Shown here: positions 1 to 7,898 of the stretch, piece after piece
How the letters are laid out: the number at the start of each line of letters is the position of its first letter
How positions within the stretch are numbered: position 1 is the first letter of the stretch
Source: Botrimarina colliarenosi
GTDB lineage: Bacteria > Planctomycetota > Planctomycetia > Pirellulales > Lacipirellulaceae
Reading direction: 5' to 3'
Length of the DNA stretch: 64,000 nucleotides
Assembly: GCF_007859955.1 (NCBI RefSeq)
Contig: NZ_SJPR01000003.1
Span: forward strand, 248,001 to 312,000
Made by a program: the position numbers and the translations under genes
The notes under the pieces: model-generated
Seen by the model: the letters and a program-made list of their open reading frames with translations, nothing else
Told to the model about the DNA's origin: nothing
The model's database searches: none

Positions 1-1002
1 GCCTTCCTGCCGAAGGGGCTGTTGCCCCGGCTGCTCGGCGGCCGCGGGGCGGTCTGGAAATCGGTCCTGGTCGGCATTCCGCTGCCGCTCTGCTCGTGCG
101 CCGTCATCCCTGTCGGTCTTGGCCTCAAACGCCAAGGGGCGAGCGACGGCGCCTCGGTCGCGTTCCTCATCGCCACGCCGCAGACCGGCGTCGACTCGAT
201 CCTCGTGACGGCCGGCCTGCTCGGTTGGCCGCTGGCGCTCTTCAAAGTGGCGACCGCCCTGGTGACGGGCCTCGTCGGCGGCTGGCTCACCGACGCGACG
301 ACGCCCGAACGCTTCTCGCTGCCGATCGTCGAAAAGGAAAGGCCCGCCACGGGGGCTCCGAGTTTCTTCCAACGGGTGATCGCGGGCGCCGTTCACGCCG
401 ACGAACTCATCCGCTCGATCTGGAAGTGGCTCTTGGTAGGGGTCGCGCTGTCGGCGGCGATCACGTTTTTCGTTCCCGAGGATTGGCTCGGCGGGATCGG
501 CGCCTACGGCGGCGCGGCGGCGATGGGCGCCGCGCTGGCGCTGTCGTTGCCGCTGTATGTCTGCGCGACGGCGAGCGTGCCGATCGCCGCGGCGCTGGTC
601 GCCGCCGGCCTGCCGATGGGGGCGGTCATCGTCTTCCTGATGGCGGGACCCGCCACCAACGCAGCGACCATCGGCGCCGTCTACCGCGGCCTCGGCTGGC
701 GGGCGCTGGTGGCGTACCTGTTGGTGATCGTCGTCGGCAGCATCGTCGGCGGCTTAATCTACGAAGCTTGGCTCGCTGGCGCGGCCCTACCAACGGTGGC
801 GACGCTGGCGCACGACCACGCCCACGCCGCCGACTGGTGGCGTTCGGTCGCCGCCGGAATGCTCGTGGCGTGGGTCGCGTGGTGCGCGGCGCGGGACTTC
901 TCCGCATCGCGTGAGCACGACCACAACGCCCCCAAGAAAGCGGGCGGCTGCTGTGCGAGCAACGAGTCGATCGCCGCGGCGAATCCGCCGTCGTGCCCCT
1001 AG
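1..1002 (+). CDS. SO_0444-type Cu/Zn efflux permease, 5' end outside the window
   Basis: The reading frame is open from base 1, so the true start lies upstream; about 333 residues are visible. It is a multi-pass inner-membrane permease of the DUF318/ArsP-like SO_0444 family, thought to export copper or zinc. The family signature PLPLCSCAVIPVGLGL lies near the visible N-terminus, with the CSC pair in the membrane, followed by QGASDGASVAFLIATPQTG. A second matching half contains LPLYVCATASVPIAAAL and AGPATNAATIGAVY. The C-terminal tail is rich in His and Cys (EHDHNAPKKAGGCCASN), a plausible metal-binding tail. The family assignment is firm; the metal is inferred from the family. Confidence 0.85.
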   Translation, partial: AFLPKGLLPRLLGGRGAVWKSVLVGIPLPLCSCAVIPVGLGLKRQGASDGASVAFLIATPQTGVDSILVTAGLLGWPLALFKVATALVTGLVGGWLTDATTPERFSLPIVEKERPATGAPSFFQRVIAGAVHADELIRSIWKWLLVGVALSAAITFFVPEDWLGGIGAYGGAAAMGAALALSLPLYVCATASVPIAAALVAAGLPMGAVIVFLMAGPATNAATIGAVYRGLGWRALVAYLLVIVVGSIVGGLIYEAWLAGAALPTVATLAHDHAHAADWWRSVAAGMLVAWVAWCAARDFSASREHDHNAPKKAGGCCASNESIAAANPPSCP

Positions 1003-1077
1003 AGACGCGTTTTTGCAGGCAAAATCCGAGGGCTTTGCAACGCCGCCTCGCCGGTGCTATGCTCGCGGCTGATTCGT

Positions 1078-1314
1078 GTGTTGGTGGTCGGCCCCGCTCC
1101 TTGCGGACGCCGACGTAACAGGGAACCCGGTGTGATTCCGGGACGGCCCCGCCGCTGTAACCGAGCCCACCGGCCGCAAGCCTTCTCGGAGGCGACCGCC
1201 GGGTGAACCCGTTGGACCCACTCTTCATGCCATTGTCCTAAGCCGTCCCGAAGATGGCAGCGGATGAGAAGGCTGGTCCCGACGGAGCTTGGAAGTCAGA
1301 AGACCTACCAACAC
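1078..1314 (+). promoter_or_regulatory. Cobalamin (B12) riboswitch
   Basis: The conserved core is present, with the GGTGTGATTCCGGGACGG and CCGCCGCTGTAACCG blocks near 1129-1161 and the B12 box AGTCAGAAGACCTACC at 1294-1309. Helix P1 closes well: GTGTTGGTGGTC at 1078-1089 pairs with GACCTACCAACAC at 1302-1314, with one bulged T. It sits on the plus strand in front of the DUF1559/PEP-CTERM gene set, about 175 bases before the first start codon. Adenosyl- or methylcobalamin is therefore expected to switch this operon, normally off. No transporter or cobalamin synthesis gene follows it in the window. Confidence 0.93.
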
Positions 1315-1358
1315 GTGGCTGCGGAGGCTTCGAGGGAAGGCCCCCGCGTCGGGTAGGT
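1303..1358 (+). promoter_or_regulatory. Candidate expression platform of the B12 riboswitch (anti-P1 helix)
   Basis: ACCTACC at 1303-1309 forms the 3' strand of P1 but is also exactly complementary to GGTAGGT at 1352-1358. Between them is a second hairpin (GCGG at 1321 with CCGC at 1344). P1 and this hairpin exclude each other, as expected of a switch. No U-run follows, so it does not look like a simple intrinsic terminator. The pairing is seen in the sequence; the regulatory role is inferred. Confidence 0.45.
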
Positions 1359-1488
1359 GCGTGTTGCGCTGGTGCGCTTTCAGTCTCTCCTTGCGTTTTT
1401 TACGCATGACAGGCTGGCGGTGCGCACCGGGGTAACACGGTGTGAGATTTCAGCCGTGCCGCTGATGTGGGCCAAGTGCAAGCGAACA

Positions 1489-2307
1489 ATGCGAGGGGCG
1501 CCGCTGCGCGCCTTCACGCTGGTGGAACTGCTGGTGGTGATCGCGATCATCGGCGGCCTCGTCGCGCTGCTGCTCCCGGCGGTGCAATCGGCCCGCGAAG
1601 CGAGCCGCCGCACGGCGTGTCAGAACCACCTGCGGCAGATCGGGCTGGCGCTGCAGGGCTATGCCGATGGACGCGACGCGCTACCGATTGGCTGTGAGGG
1701 ATGCGGCTCGTTCCCGGCCGGAAAGCTCACCTCGTGGAACACGCGGCTCTTGCCACACCTAGAACGCCACTCGCTAGCCGACGCCTACGACGACACCCTG
1801 CCGGCGAAGGACGTCGCCAACCGGGCGGTCGCCATCGTCGTTGAAGAGTTCCTCTGCCCAAGCGAGCCCGAACCGCAACAGATCGAACCAACGGGGAGCT
1901 GGCGCGGCTGCGCCTACACCGACTACGGCGGCGTGTTCGGCGTCGAAGGCGTCGGCGCCGGCTCGGGCAGCGGCATCGACGAAGAGAACTTCGGCGTGCT
2001 GGTCTACGACACTCCGATCCAACTCGCCGACATCACCGACGGCCTCGCCCACACGCTGGCGGTCGCCGAGGTGCTCGAGCGCCGCACCGCGGACACGGTG
2101 TGGACCAACGGCCACAACGTTTTCGCGCAGGAATCAACGGCGCCGATCAACGCCGCGTCGGTGTTAGGGGGCGACCTGGGCAGCCCGCACCCCGGCGGCG
2201 CCTTGGGGGTGTTTTGCGACGGGCACGTCCAGTGGCTCGCCAGCGAGACACCGCAAGCGCAACTCAACGCCTGGCTCACCCGGGCTGGTGGTGAGGTGAC
2301 GCCATGA
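1489..2307 (+). CDS. DUF1559 prepilin-type N-terminal cleavage protein
   Basis: A 272-residue planctomycete pseudopilin-like protein. A short basic leader is followed by a class III signal, [20 protein letters not shown], expected to be cut by prepilin peptidase before the Phe and leaving an N-terminal membrane helix. The C-terminal HPGG...FCDGHVQWL block is typical of DUF1559 proteins. ATG 1489 places the cleavage site after 8 residues; ATG 1465 is an alternative. It is the first gene after the B12 riboswitch and overlaps the next gene by ATGA. The function of the family is unknown; secretion or surface display is inferred. Confidence 0.85.
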   Translation: MRGAPLRAFTLVELLVVIAIIGGLVALLLPAVQSAREASRRTACQNHLRQIGLALQGYADGRDALPIGCEGCGSFPAGKLTSWNTRLLPHLERHSLADAYDDTLPAKDVANRAVAIVVEEFLCPSEPEPQQIEPTGSWRGCAYTDYGGVFGVEGVGAGSGSGIDEENFGVLVYDTPIQLADITDGLAHTLAVAEVLERRTADTVWTNGHNVFAQESTAPINAASVLGGDLGSPHPGGALGVFCDGHVQWLASETPQAQLNAWLTRAGGEVTP

Positions 2308-3119
2308 GACCCCTCATTGCCGTGATGATTGGTTCGATCGCGGTCGCGGCGCAATCCGCACCGCTTCAGTCGTTCGACGACATCCGTTACTGGATCGGCG
2401 AGGGCGCCCACCACGCCGCGCTGGCGATCGACTGGGACGGCGCCACGAACGACGACGAGGCGCTCGTCTGGGGATACCGCTGGGAGGGCGAGGCGGTCGG
2501 CGAGACCATGCTGCGCGACGTGATCGCCGCCGACGAGCGGCTGTTCGCCAAGCTCGGCGCCAACCGGCTCGGTGTCGCCACCCTGGGGCTGGGCTACGAC
2601 CGCGACGACGACGGCGAGTTCGCCATCGACGACGGGACCCTCTTCGACGCCGACGGGATCGCCAACGCGAGCTTCTCCAACGCCGACGGCGCCACGGCGA
2701 TTGGGGGCATCGACCTCTACCGTGAAGGGTGGAACGACGCCTACTGGCACTACGCGGTTGGCGCCTCCGCCGCGGGGGGGCCCGTCTGGGCGACCACTGG
2801 CTACGGGCCGTCGTCGCAGCCGCTCGTCGATGGCGCTTGGCACGGCTTTGCGATCGCCGTGACGCTCAACGCGGACGAGTTTCCGCAAAACCTGTCCGCC
2901 GCCGAGCCCGCCACCATCGCGGGTGACTTCAACAACGACGGACGCATCGACGCCGCCGACTACACGGTCTGGCGCGACGCCGAAGGGCCGGCAATCGACT
3001 ACACCCTCTGGGCTATGGCGTACGGATCGGACGGCGCCGTTTCGATCCCCGAGCCAGCAACCCTACTACTTCTCTTGTTACCCCTGCTGACGAACTATTT
3101 ACACCTCGAGAGAGCCTGA
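2304..3119 (+). CDS. PEP-CTERM surface protein with dockerin-like EF-hand
   Basis: A 271-residue exported protein. It has an N-terminal signal peptide (MRPLIAVMIGSIAVAAQSA), a central domain of unknown function, then a Ca-binding dockerin type I-like loop (GDFNNDGRIDAADYTVWRD), and a C-terminal sorting signal: IPEPA followed by a Leu-rich helix. Exosortase processing would anchor or release it at the cell surface. The basic tail after the helix is weak. The start overlaps the stop of the pseudopilin gene (ATGA) and its own stop overlaps the next start, so the three genes are probably translationally coupled and under B12 control. Confidence 0.8.
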   Translation: MRPLIAVMIGSIAVAAQSAPLQSFDDIRYWIGEGAHHAALAIDWDGATNDDEALVWGYRWEGEAVGETMLRDVIAADERLFAKLGANRLGVATLGLGYDRDDDGEFAIDDGTLFDADGIANASFSNADGATAIGGIDLYREGWNDAYWHYAVGASAAGGPVWATTGYGPSSQPLVDGAWHGFAIAVTLNADEFPQNLSAAEPATIAGDFNNDGRIDAADYTVWRDAEGPAIDYTLWAMAYGSDGAVSIPEPATLLLLLLPLLTNYLHLERA

Positions 3120-3961
3120 TGAAGACCCCGCTGTGCTTCCGTTTGATCGTTCCGCTGATCGCCCTCCCCGTGGGCGGCATGACCGCGCTCGCCGCCGACC
3201 CGTGGGCCGATCGGGTGGTGAGCTACGACCCTGGGACCGGCGTGCCGGCCGTCTTCGGAAGCAACCCGCCGGTGCTGTTTGATGTCGCCGACGCCGCCCT
3301 CGGCATGCCGACCCGCCAGAGCGTCGCCTTCGGCGGCTACGTCGTGTCGCCCTTCAGCGCGCCAACCGATCCGACGGAAGTGGTCGCCCTCGGGGATGGC
3401 GGAACCCTCGTGGTCGCCTTCGACGAACCGGTTACCGACGACCCGCTCAATCCGTTCGGAATCGACCTGCTGGTCTTCGGCAACGCGTTCTTTTTAACGA
3501 GCGATTACAATTTCGACGCGGCGACAACCGTCACGGGCGTCGACACCGAAGGGGGAATCCTCGCCATCAGCGCCGACGGGGTGAACTGGGATACGGTCAC
3601 CAACCTCGACGCGGACGGCCTTTACCCGACCAACGGATACGCCGATACGACCGACTTCTTTCCCGCCTCGCCGGGCGGCGTGTTGGCGGACTTCACGCTG
3701 CCAGTCGATCCCGCCTTCAACCCAAACGGACTCGGCGCCGAGGCCCTCGTGGCGGGGTACGGCGGGTCGGGCGGTGGCGCAGGGATCGACATCGGGGCTT
3801 ACGGCTTGTCGTCGGTAAGTTATGTCCGCGTCACGAATGCGAGCGGTTCAGGGTTCACCCCCGAGATCGACGGCTTCGCCGATGTCAGCGCTACGCCCGA
3901 GCCAACCTCACTGCTGCTCGTCGCGCTCGCGACGCTCCCCGTGTTCAGGCGGGGGCGTTGA
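3119..3961 (+). CDS. PEP-CTERM surface protein of the cobalamin-locus type
   Basis: A 280-residue secreted protein with signal peptide (residues 1-26) and a classical PEP-CTERM end (ATPEPTSLLL, hydrophobic helix, RRGR). The mature part contains blocks such as DPWADRVVSYDPGTG, FDEPVTDDPLNPFGIDLL, VFGNAFF and GYGGSGGGAGIDI. I recognise these from a family often annotated only as cell surface protein and seen near cobalamin uptake genes in other bacteria; that association is from memory. The riboswitch upstream fits it. A role in binding corrinoids at the surface is inference. Starts by TGATG overlap with the previous gene. Confidence 0.75.
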   Translation: MKTPLCFRLIVPLIALPVGGMTALAADPWADRVVSYDPGTGVPAVFGSNPPVLFDVADAALGMPTRQSVAFGGYVVSPFSAPTDPTEVVALGDGGTLVVAFDEPVTDDPLNPFGIDLLVFGNAFFLTSDYNFDAATTVTGVDTEGGILAISADGVNWDTVTNLDADGLYPTNGYADTTDFFPASPGGVLADFTLPVDPAFNPNGLGAEALVAGYGGSGGGAGIDIGAYGLSSVSYVRVTNASGSGFTPEIDGFADVSATPEPTSLLLVALATLPVFRRGR

Positions 3962-4182
3962 TGCCTGACGCGACGCAGCGCAATGCGTTGCAGCCGGGCG
4001 CCGACTACTACGTCGAACGCGGGGGCGTCGTCTTCACGGCGGCGTTCCTCGCTCGGCGTGGCGTGTGCTGCGACAACGGTTGCCGACATTGCCCCTACCG
4101 CCAGGTTGAGCCGTCGGCGCTAGCCGCGGGCGGCGCGCCGATTGACGCCGTCCCCGGGCTACAATCACCGCATGGAGCTTGA
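3961..4182 (+). CDS. DUF5522-like small Cys protein
   Basis: A 73-residue protein starting at ATG 3961, one base overlapping the preceding stop. The family hallmark is DYYVERGGVVFTAAFLARRG, then VCCDNGCRHCPY. The four conserved Cys and one His could hold a metal or take part in redox chemistry. Members are found in very different bacteria, usually near unrelated housekeeping genes; the function is unknown. Its position as the fourth overlapping gene behind a B12 riboswitch is unusual. Its 3' end overlaps the next gene by 11 bases. Confidence 0.8.
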   Translation: MPDATQRNALQPGADYYVERGGVVFTAAFLARRGVCCDNGCRHCPYRQVEPSALAAGGAPIDAVPGLQSPHGA

Positions 4183-4951
4183 TCCCCGTCGCACCGCGAT
4201 CGAACGGAACCGCCAAGCGTGGAACGACTTGGTGGCTAGCGGCGCCGCTCTCACGCAGCCAGCGGGCGACACGGAGTTTGCCGAGCCGCTACGGGCGATT
4301 GACCCCGACGGTTGGCTGCGGCGCGGGCTCGGTGGCTCGGTTGTTGGTAAGCGCGTGCTTTGCCTCGCGGCGGGGGGCGGCCGACAGGGGCCGCTCCACG
4401 CCGCGGCGGGGATGGAGGTCACCGTGGTCGATGTCAGCGAGGCGATGCTCGAGAAAGATCGCGTTGTTGCTTCGAACCGCGGCTACCGCCTGCGTCTGTG
4501 TCGTGCTTCGATGGATGATTTGTCGGAGCTGGGCGACGGCGAATTCGACGCGGTCGTTCAGCCGGTGAGCACCTGCTACGTGCCCGACGTGGCGCCCGTC
4601 TATCGCGAAGTGGCGCGGGTGCTGCGGCCCGGCGGCGTCTATGTGTCGCAGCACAAGACGCCGACCAGCCTGCAGGCGGCGGCGAAGCTCGAGTTCCCGG
4701 GGCGGTTGTCGCTCGAGACGCCGTACTACCACGACGGCCCGCTCCCCACCGCCGAGCCGTGCCGCACCCGCGAGCCGGGGACGCTGGAGTTTCTGCACCG
4801 CTGGGAAGAGCTCATCGGCGGTCTCTGCCGCGCGGGTTTCGTTATCGAAGATCTCAGCGAGCCGTCGCACACCGCCGAGCCCGGCGACCACGGCCGCCGC
4901 AGCCACTTCGTAGCGCCTTACGTGCGGATTCTAGCGCGGCGTACCAGCTAA
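4172..4951 (+). CDS. Class I SAM-dependent methyltransferase
   Basis: A 259-residue cytoplasmic methyltransferase. Motif I appears as VLCLAAGGGRQGPLHAAAG, the acidic loop as VTVVDVSEAML, and the post-core as YREVARVLRPGGVYVSQHK. The Gly-rich loop has GGGRQG rather than the commoner GxGxG, as in several methyltransferases of unknown substrate. ATG 4172 is the best start and overlaps the DUF5522 gene by 11 bases, so it may be the last gene of the B12-regulated operon. The substrate cannot be told; no corrin-biosynthesis methyltransferase motif is seen. Confidence 0.8.
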   Translation: MELDPRRTAIERNRQAWNDLVASGAALTQPAGDTEFAEPLRAIDPDGWLRRGLGGSVVGKRVLCLAAGGGRQGPLHAAAGMEVTVVDVSEAMLEKDRVVASNRGYRLRLCRASMDDLSELGDGEFDAVVQPVSTCYVPDVAPVYREVARVLRPGGVYVSQHKTPTSLQAAAKLEFPGRLSLETPYYHDGPLPTAEPCRTREPGTLEFLHRWEELIGGLCRAGFVIEDLSEPSHTAEPGDHGRRSHFVAPYVRILARRTS

Positions 4952-5056
4952 TTAGCTAATGACGAACCGCGACCGTCAGGGAGCGACCGAAAGAGGCGCC
5001 AGCCGTCTCGATTCGCCGCAAAAAAACAGGCGTCTGTCCGACCAATCGCAAACGGA

Positions 5057-5896
5057 TCAAATCGAGACATCCAGCTTTGTCGGTTCGAGCGATTCGGGCT
5101 CTGCCTTCTCATCGTCAACCGATTCCGAAGAGCGTTTGAAGAGTTTCGGCGTGAGGGCCATGAGGGAGGCACCGGTGATCAGCGCTTGCATCGCGTAGTA
5201 GGGAAGGAAGTCTTCCGGCCTAGGAGCTATCGGAGGACCGCCACGCGGCTTCATCGCAAGGTACGTAGCGCCGAGCACGCAGACGGAAGGCGCGCCGATG
5301 AGGGCGATCCAGCGTTTTCTTCCCCGCGGGCAGAGCCGATTGAGATAAGAAATCGCCACCGCCAGCGCTGCTTCAGCGACGCTCAGCAAGAGGATCAGCG
5401 GACTCAGCAGGTAGCCCCATTCCACGTCCCGTAGCGCGGCGATCAAGATCGCTACGACAAGCGTGGCCCAGAGGATCGTCGCAATCCCAAACCGACTTCG
5501 ACGCGGCGAGATCGTGGTGGGCCCGGCGGCGGACGCCAACCAGCGAGCAACCATCACGCCCAAGCAGGTCAAAGCGAAGATCGGAAAGACAACGGGCCGC
5601 AGATAGTCCTCTTCGCCCGGTTGTTCGACGAGCCCAATCGCCGTCAGTAGCAGCGCGGAGGTGATGGTGAGTCGCGGCGCCCAACCTCGCAACGAGTGGG
5701 TGGTCCAGATCGCCAGTAAGCTGAGTTGGGCTCCGAACAGAGCAAGAACGGCCAATTCAACCCAATCGCTCACCGAGGCGCCGCCCAAATTCAAGGCGAC
5801 GACATCCACCGCCACGAACGCCGCCAGCAAGAACGGCAACAGCGGCCGCCGGCGTAGGCGGCGGCGCCAGAGGCGGCGGTGGGACTCGGAGAGCAT
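5057..5896 (-). CDS. Multi-pass membrane protein, paralogue 1
   Basis: A 279-residue integral membrane protein with about seven hydrophobic segments, an Arg-rich cytoplasmic N-terminus (RRLWRRRLRRRPLLP) and an acidic hydrophilic C-terminus (SSESVDDEKAEPESLEP). No known domain recognised. It is convergent with the methyltransferase gene and lies 33 bases downstream of a second gene of the same kind. The first 21 residues are nearly identical in the two proteins, whereas the rest has diverged. Function unknown. Confidence 0.7.
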   Translation of the reverse strand: MLSESHRRLWRRRLRRRPLLPFLLAAFVAVDVVALNLGGASVSDWVELAVLALFGAQLSLLAIWTTHSLRGWAPRLTITSALLLTAIGLVEQPGEEDYLRPVVFPIFALTCLGVMVARWLASAAGPTTISPRRSRFGIATILWATLVVAILIAALRDVEWGYLLSPLILLLSVAEAALAVAISYLNRLCPRGRKRWIALIGAPSVCVLGATYLAMKPRGGPPIAPRPEDFLPYYAMQALITGASLMALTPKLFKRSSESVDDEKAEPESLEPTKLDVSI

Positions 5897-5929
5897 CGCC
5901 CTATCGTAACCGCGCCGGGCTCGGCTCCG

Positions 5930-6811
5930 CTAAGGCGGATGCGGCAAGTCCTGCCGGGGCGCCGGTCTCTTCGATAGCGACGTAGCGGGTGGGCGGGCTT
6001 GCGACAACCAGAGCCCAACGTGCGAGCCGACGGCGATCGCCGAACAGAAGATCAGCGATTCAAGGTAGGTCCGCGGGAAGCTCAACAGAGACGATACGAC
6101 CAAAACGACGGCGACCGTAGCAACCACCCGCAGGAGTTTGCTTCGAAATCGACGATACGTAGCGACGACGGCGGGAAAGATGGCGCAGAAGGCAAGGAAA
6201 CCGAACGCCGCTTTCGGCCCTCCATAGATCCGATCGATCTCGGTGTTGACGCCAATGGCGGTGATGAAGGCGACGGTCGTGGTGACTCTAAGGATGCCGA
6301 GGATCGTTAGCCGGAAGCGGCGGCCCTTGAGTTCTGGCTGCGACGGTTTCGGAACGGCGTAGGGAGCCCCACAGTGGGGGCACGTTATCCGCTTGGCAAT
6401 CCACCGCACGCTATGCTCGATTCCCGCGGCGGCGACAGGAATTATCCGAAGCAGCAGCAGCGTCGCCGCGACGACGAAAAAAACCGAAATGACCGCACTC
6501 GCCCATAATGATAGCCGGTTGCTGCGTTCCATGGGGAACGCGATGGCTAGCAGTAGCGGGATCACCAGCATCACGACGGCGAGACGCGCCCAAGTCAATC
6601 GCCGCGAGTAGGTGATCCAACGGGACGCAAGTCCTAGCTGAGCAACCCCGATCCCAAACACGCTATCGCGGACAAAATCGAGTCGGTCATTCGTTCTCAC
6701 AACAAGGATGAACAAGCCGTTGAAGGCCACGAGGATCAGCCCCAGCCACGGTAGCAGCGGCCGCCGGCGGAGGCGGCGGCGCCAGAGGCGGCGATAGCTT
6801 TCGGGGAGCAT
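5930..6811 (-). CDS. Multi-pass membrane protein, paralogue 2
   Basis: A 293-residue integral membrane protein sharing the start RRLWRRRLRRRPLLP with its downstream neighbour and a similar number of hydrophobic helices. Between helices 4 and 5 it carries a hydrophilic loop with CPHCGAPYAVP, a single CxxC pair that could be half of a zinc ribbon; paralogue 1 keeps only one Cys in the matching region (LCPRGRKR). The two genes form a probable two-gene unit from a local duplication. Function unknown. Confidence 0.7.
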   Translation of the reverse strand: MLPESYRRLWRRRLRRRPLLPWLGLILVAFNGLFILVVRTNDRLDFVRDSVFGIGVAQLGLASRWITYSRRLTWARLAVVMLVIPLLLAIAFPMERSNRLSLWASAVISVFFVVAATLLLLRIIPVAAAGIEHSVRWIAKRITCPHCGAPYAVPKPSQPELKGRRFRLTILGILRVTTTVAFITAIGVNTEIDRIYGGPKAAFGFLAFCAIFPAVVATYRRFRSKLLRVVATVAVVLVVSSLLSFPRTYLESLIFCSAIAVGSHVGLWLSQARPPATSLSKRPAPRQDLPHPP

Positions 6812-6927
6812 CCCGCCATGCTAACCGGTCGGGGCCGGGGCGGCGCGTTGCGGTCGGGGCCGCGGGCAGCGAGAATTGAGGGCCCGGCCGTCACCACCGT
6901 CCACGAGTCCGTCGCCCCCTGCCGTCT

Positions 6928-7797
6928 GTGTCCAACCTCCTCGAAAAGTGCTGCCTTATCGGCGAGTCGGTCGGCGGCGACCCGACGCACTTCATGATCG
7001 AGCGGGCCCTGGACGACCTGGGGCTCGATTGGCGATTCCTCTCTTTTGAGACCGCGGCCGATCGGCTCGCCGAGGCGCTGGCGGGCGCCGACGCGCTCGG
7101 CTTCGCCGGGGTGCGGCTCCGGGGGACGCTCGCCGACAAGCCGCCGGCGATCGCGTCGCGGACCGAACGCGCCCGACGGACCGGCCGGATCACCCATCTG
7201 ACACGGCACGACGGCGTCCTGCAGGGAGACGACGCGACCGGCCCTGCGCTCGTCGAGGCGCTGGCCGAGTTCGGCGACCCGACCGGCAAGCGAGTCGTCC
7301 TGCTCGGCGCCGGCGGCGCAGCGCCGTCGATCGCCGACGTGCTGGTCGAGTGCGGCGCGGCGCTGGTGGCGGTCGCCGACGCGTCGTCCGACCGGGCCGC
7401 CGCCGTGGTGCTCGCCGCCCAGACGCAGCGGAGCGACGCCGCGCCGAAAGACTCGCTAGCGTGCGAGGTCCGGCCGTTGGCGTGGGAAGGGGACTGGCTC
7501 GACCTGCCCGACCACGTCGATTGGGTCGTCTCAACCGCCTCGTGGCCCAAGAGCGACAACGAACGGATCGCCAAGGTGATCGCTCCCGAGCTGAACGATT
7601 CCCACGTCGTCATCGACTTGGGGATCGGCTCGAACCGCTCCCCTTTGCAACTGGCGGCGGCCGGCCGCGGGGCGACGGTGATCGGCGGCTTGCCGGTGCT
7701 GGTAGCGAAGACGGCGCTAGCGGTCGAGGCGTGGACGGGCCTCGAGGTCGACCGCGCCGTGCTCCGCGACGCCGCCGAAGAGTTCTTGGGGGTGTAA
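6928..7797 (+). CDS. Shikimate dehydrogenase-like (AroE-fold) protein
   Basis: A 289-residue protein with AroE architecture. The C-terminal Rossmann domain has VVLLGAGGAAPSIADVL and the strand DWVVSTAS, and the C-terminal helix (GGLPVLVAKTALAVEAWTG) matches the AroE lid. The N-terminal substrate domain has diverged: the shikimate-binding HSxSP segment reads VGGDPTHF, and NVTxPxK is not recognisable (GVRLRGTLADKP). The Asp of NTDG may survive in QGDDATG. It is therefore probably not a true shikimate dehydrogenase, but a planctomycete AroE-like oxidoreductase of unknown substrate. Start GTG 6928. BioD follows after palindrome A1. Confidence 0.75.
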   Translation: MSNLLEKCCLIGESVGGDPTHFMIERALDDLGLDWRFLSFETAADRLAEALAGADALGFAGVRLRGTLADKPPAIASRTERARRTGRITHLTRHDGVLQGDDATGPALVEALAEFGDPTGKRVVLLGAGGAAPSIADVLVECGAALVAVADASSDRAAAVVLAAQTQRSDAAPKDSLACEVRPLAWEGDWLDLPDHVDWVVSTASWPKSDNERIAKVIAPELNDSHVVIDLGIGSNRSPLQLAAAGRGATVIGGLPVLVAKTALAVEAWTGLEVDRAVLRDAAEEFLGV

Positions 7798-7800
7798 AAC

Positions 7801-7892
7801 TCCCTCCCCTTGATGGGGAGGGTCGGGGAGGGGTGAAGAACCCTGGTACCCGCTTTCTCCCTCCCCTAACCCCTCCCCACCAGGGGGAGGGG
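7801..7892. repeat. Palindromic repeat family A, copy 1
   Basis: A bipartite palindrome between the AroE-like gene and bioD. Each arm is built from C-rich and G-rich octamers (CTCCCCT / GGGGAGGG), in inverted order around a centre containing CCTGGTACCCGCTTT. Related copies are at 17732, 18840 and 42168. The right arm ends six bases before the bioD start codon. Confidence 0.85.
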
Positions 7893-7898
7893 GACCCC

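Noticed and set aside
1390..1407. TGCGT TTTTT ACGCA hairpin after the riboswitch as terminator
   Set aside because: The T-run is in the loop, not after the stem, so it cannot act as a normal intrinsic terminator.
1431..1470. Second GGTGTGA...GCCGCTGATGTG segment resembling a riboswitch core
   Set aside because: No B12 box follows and it runs into the DUF1559 start; taken as chance or part of the leader, not a tandem riboswitch.
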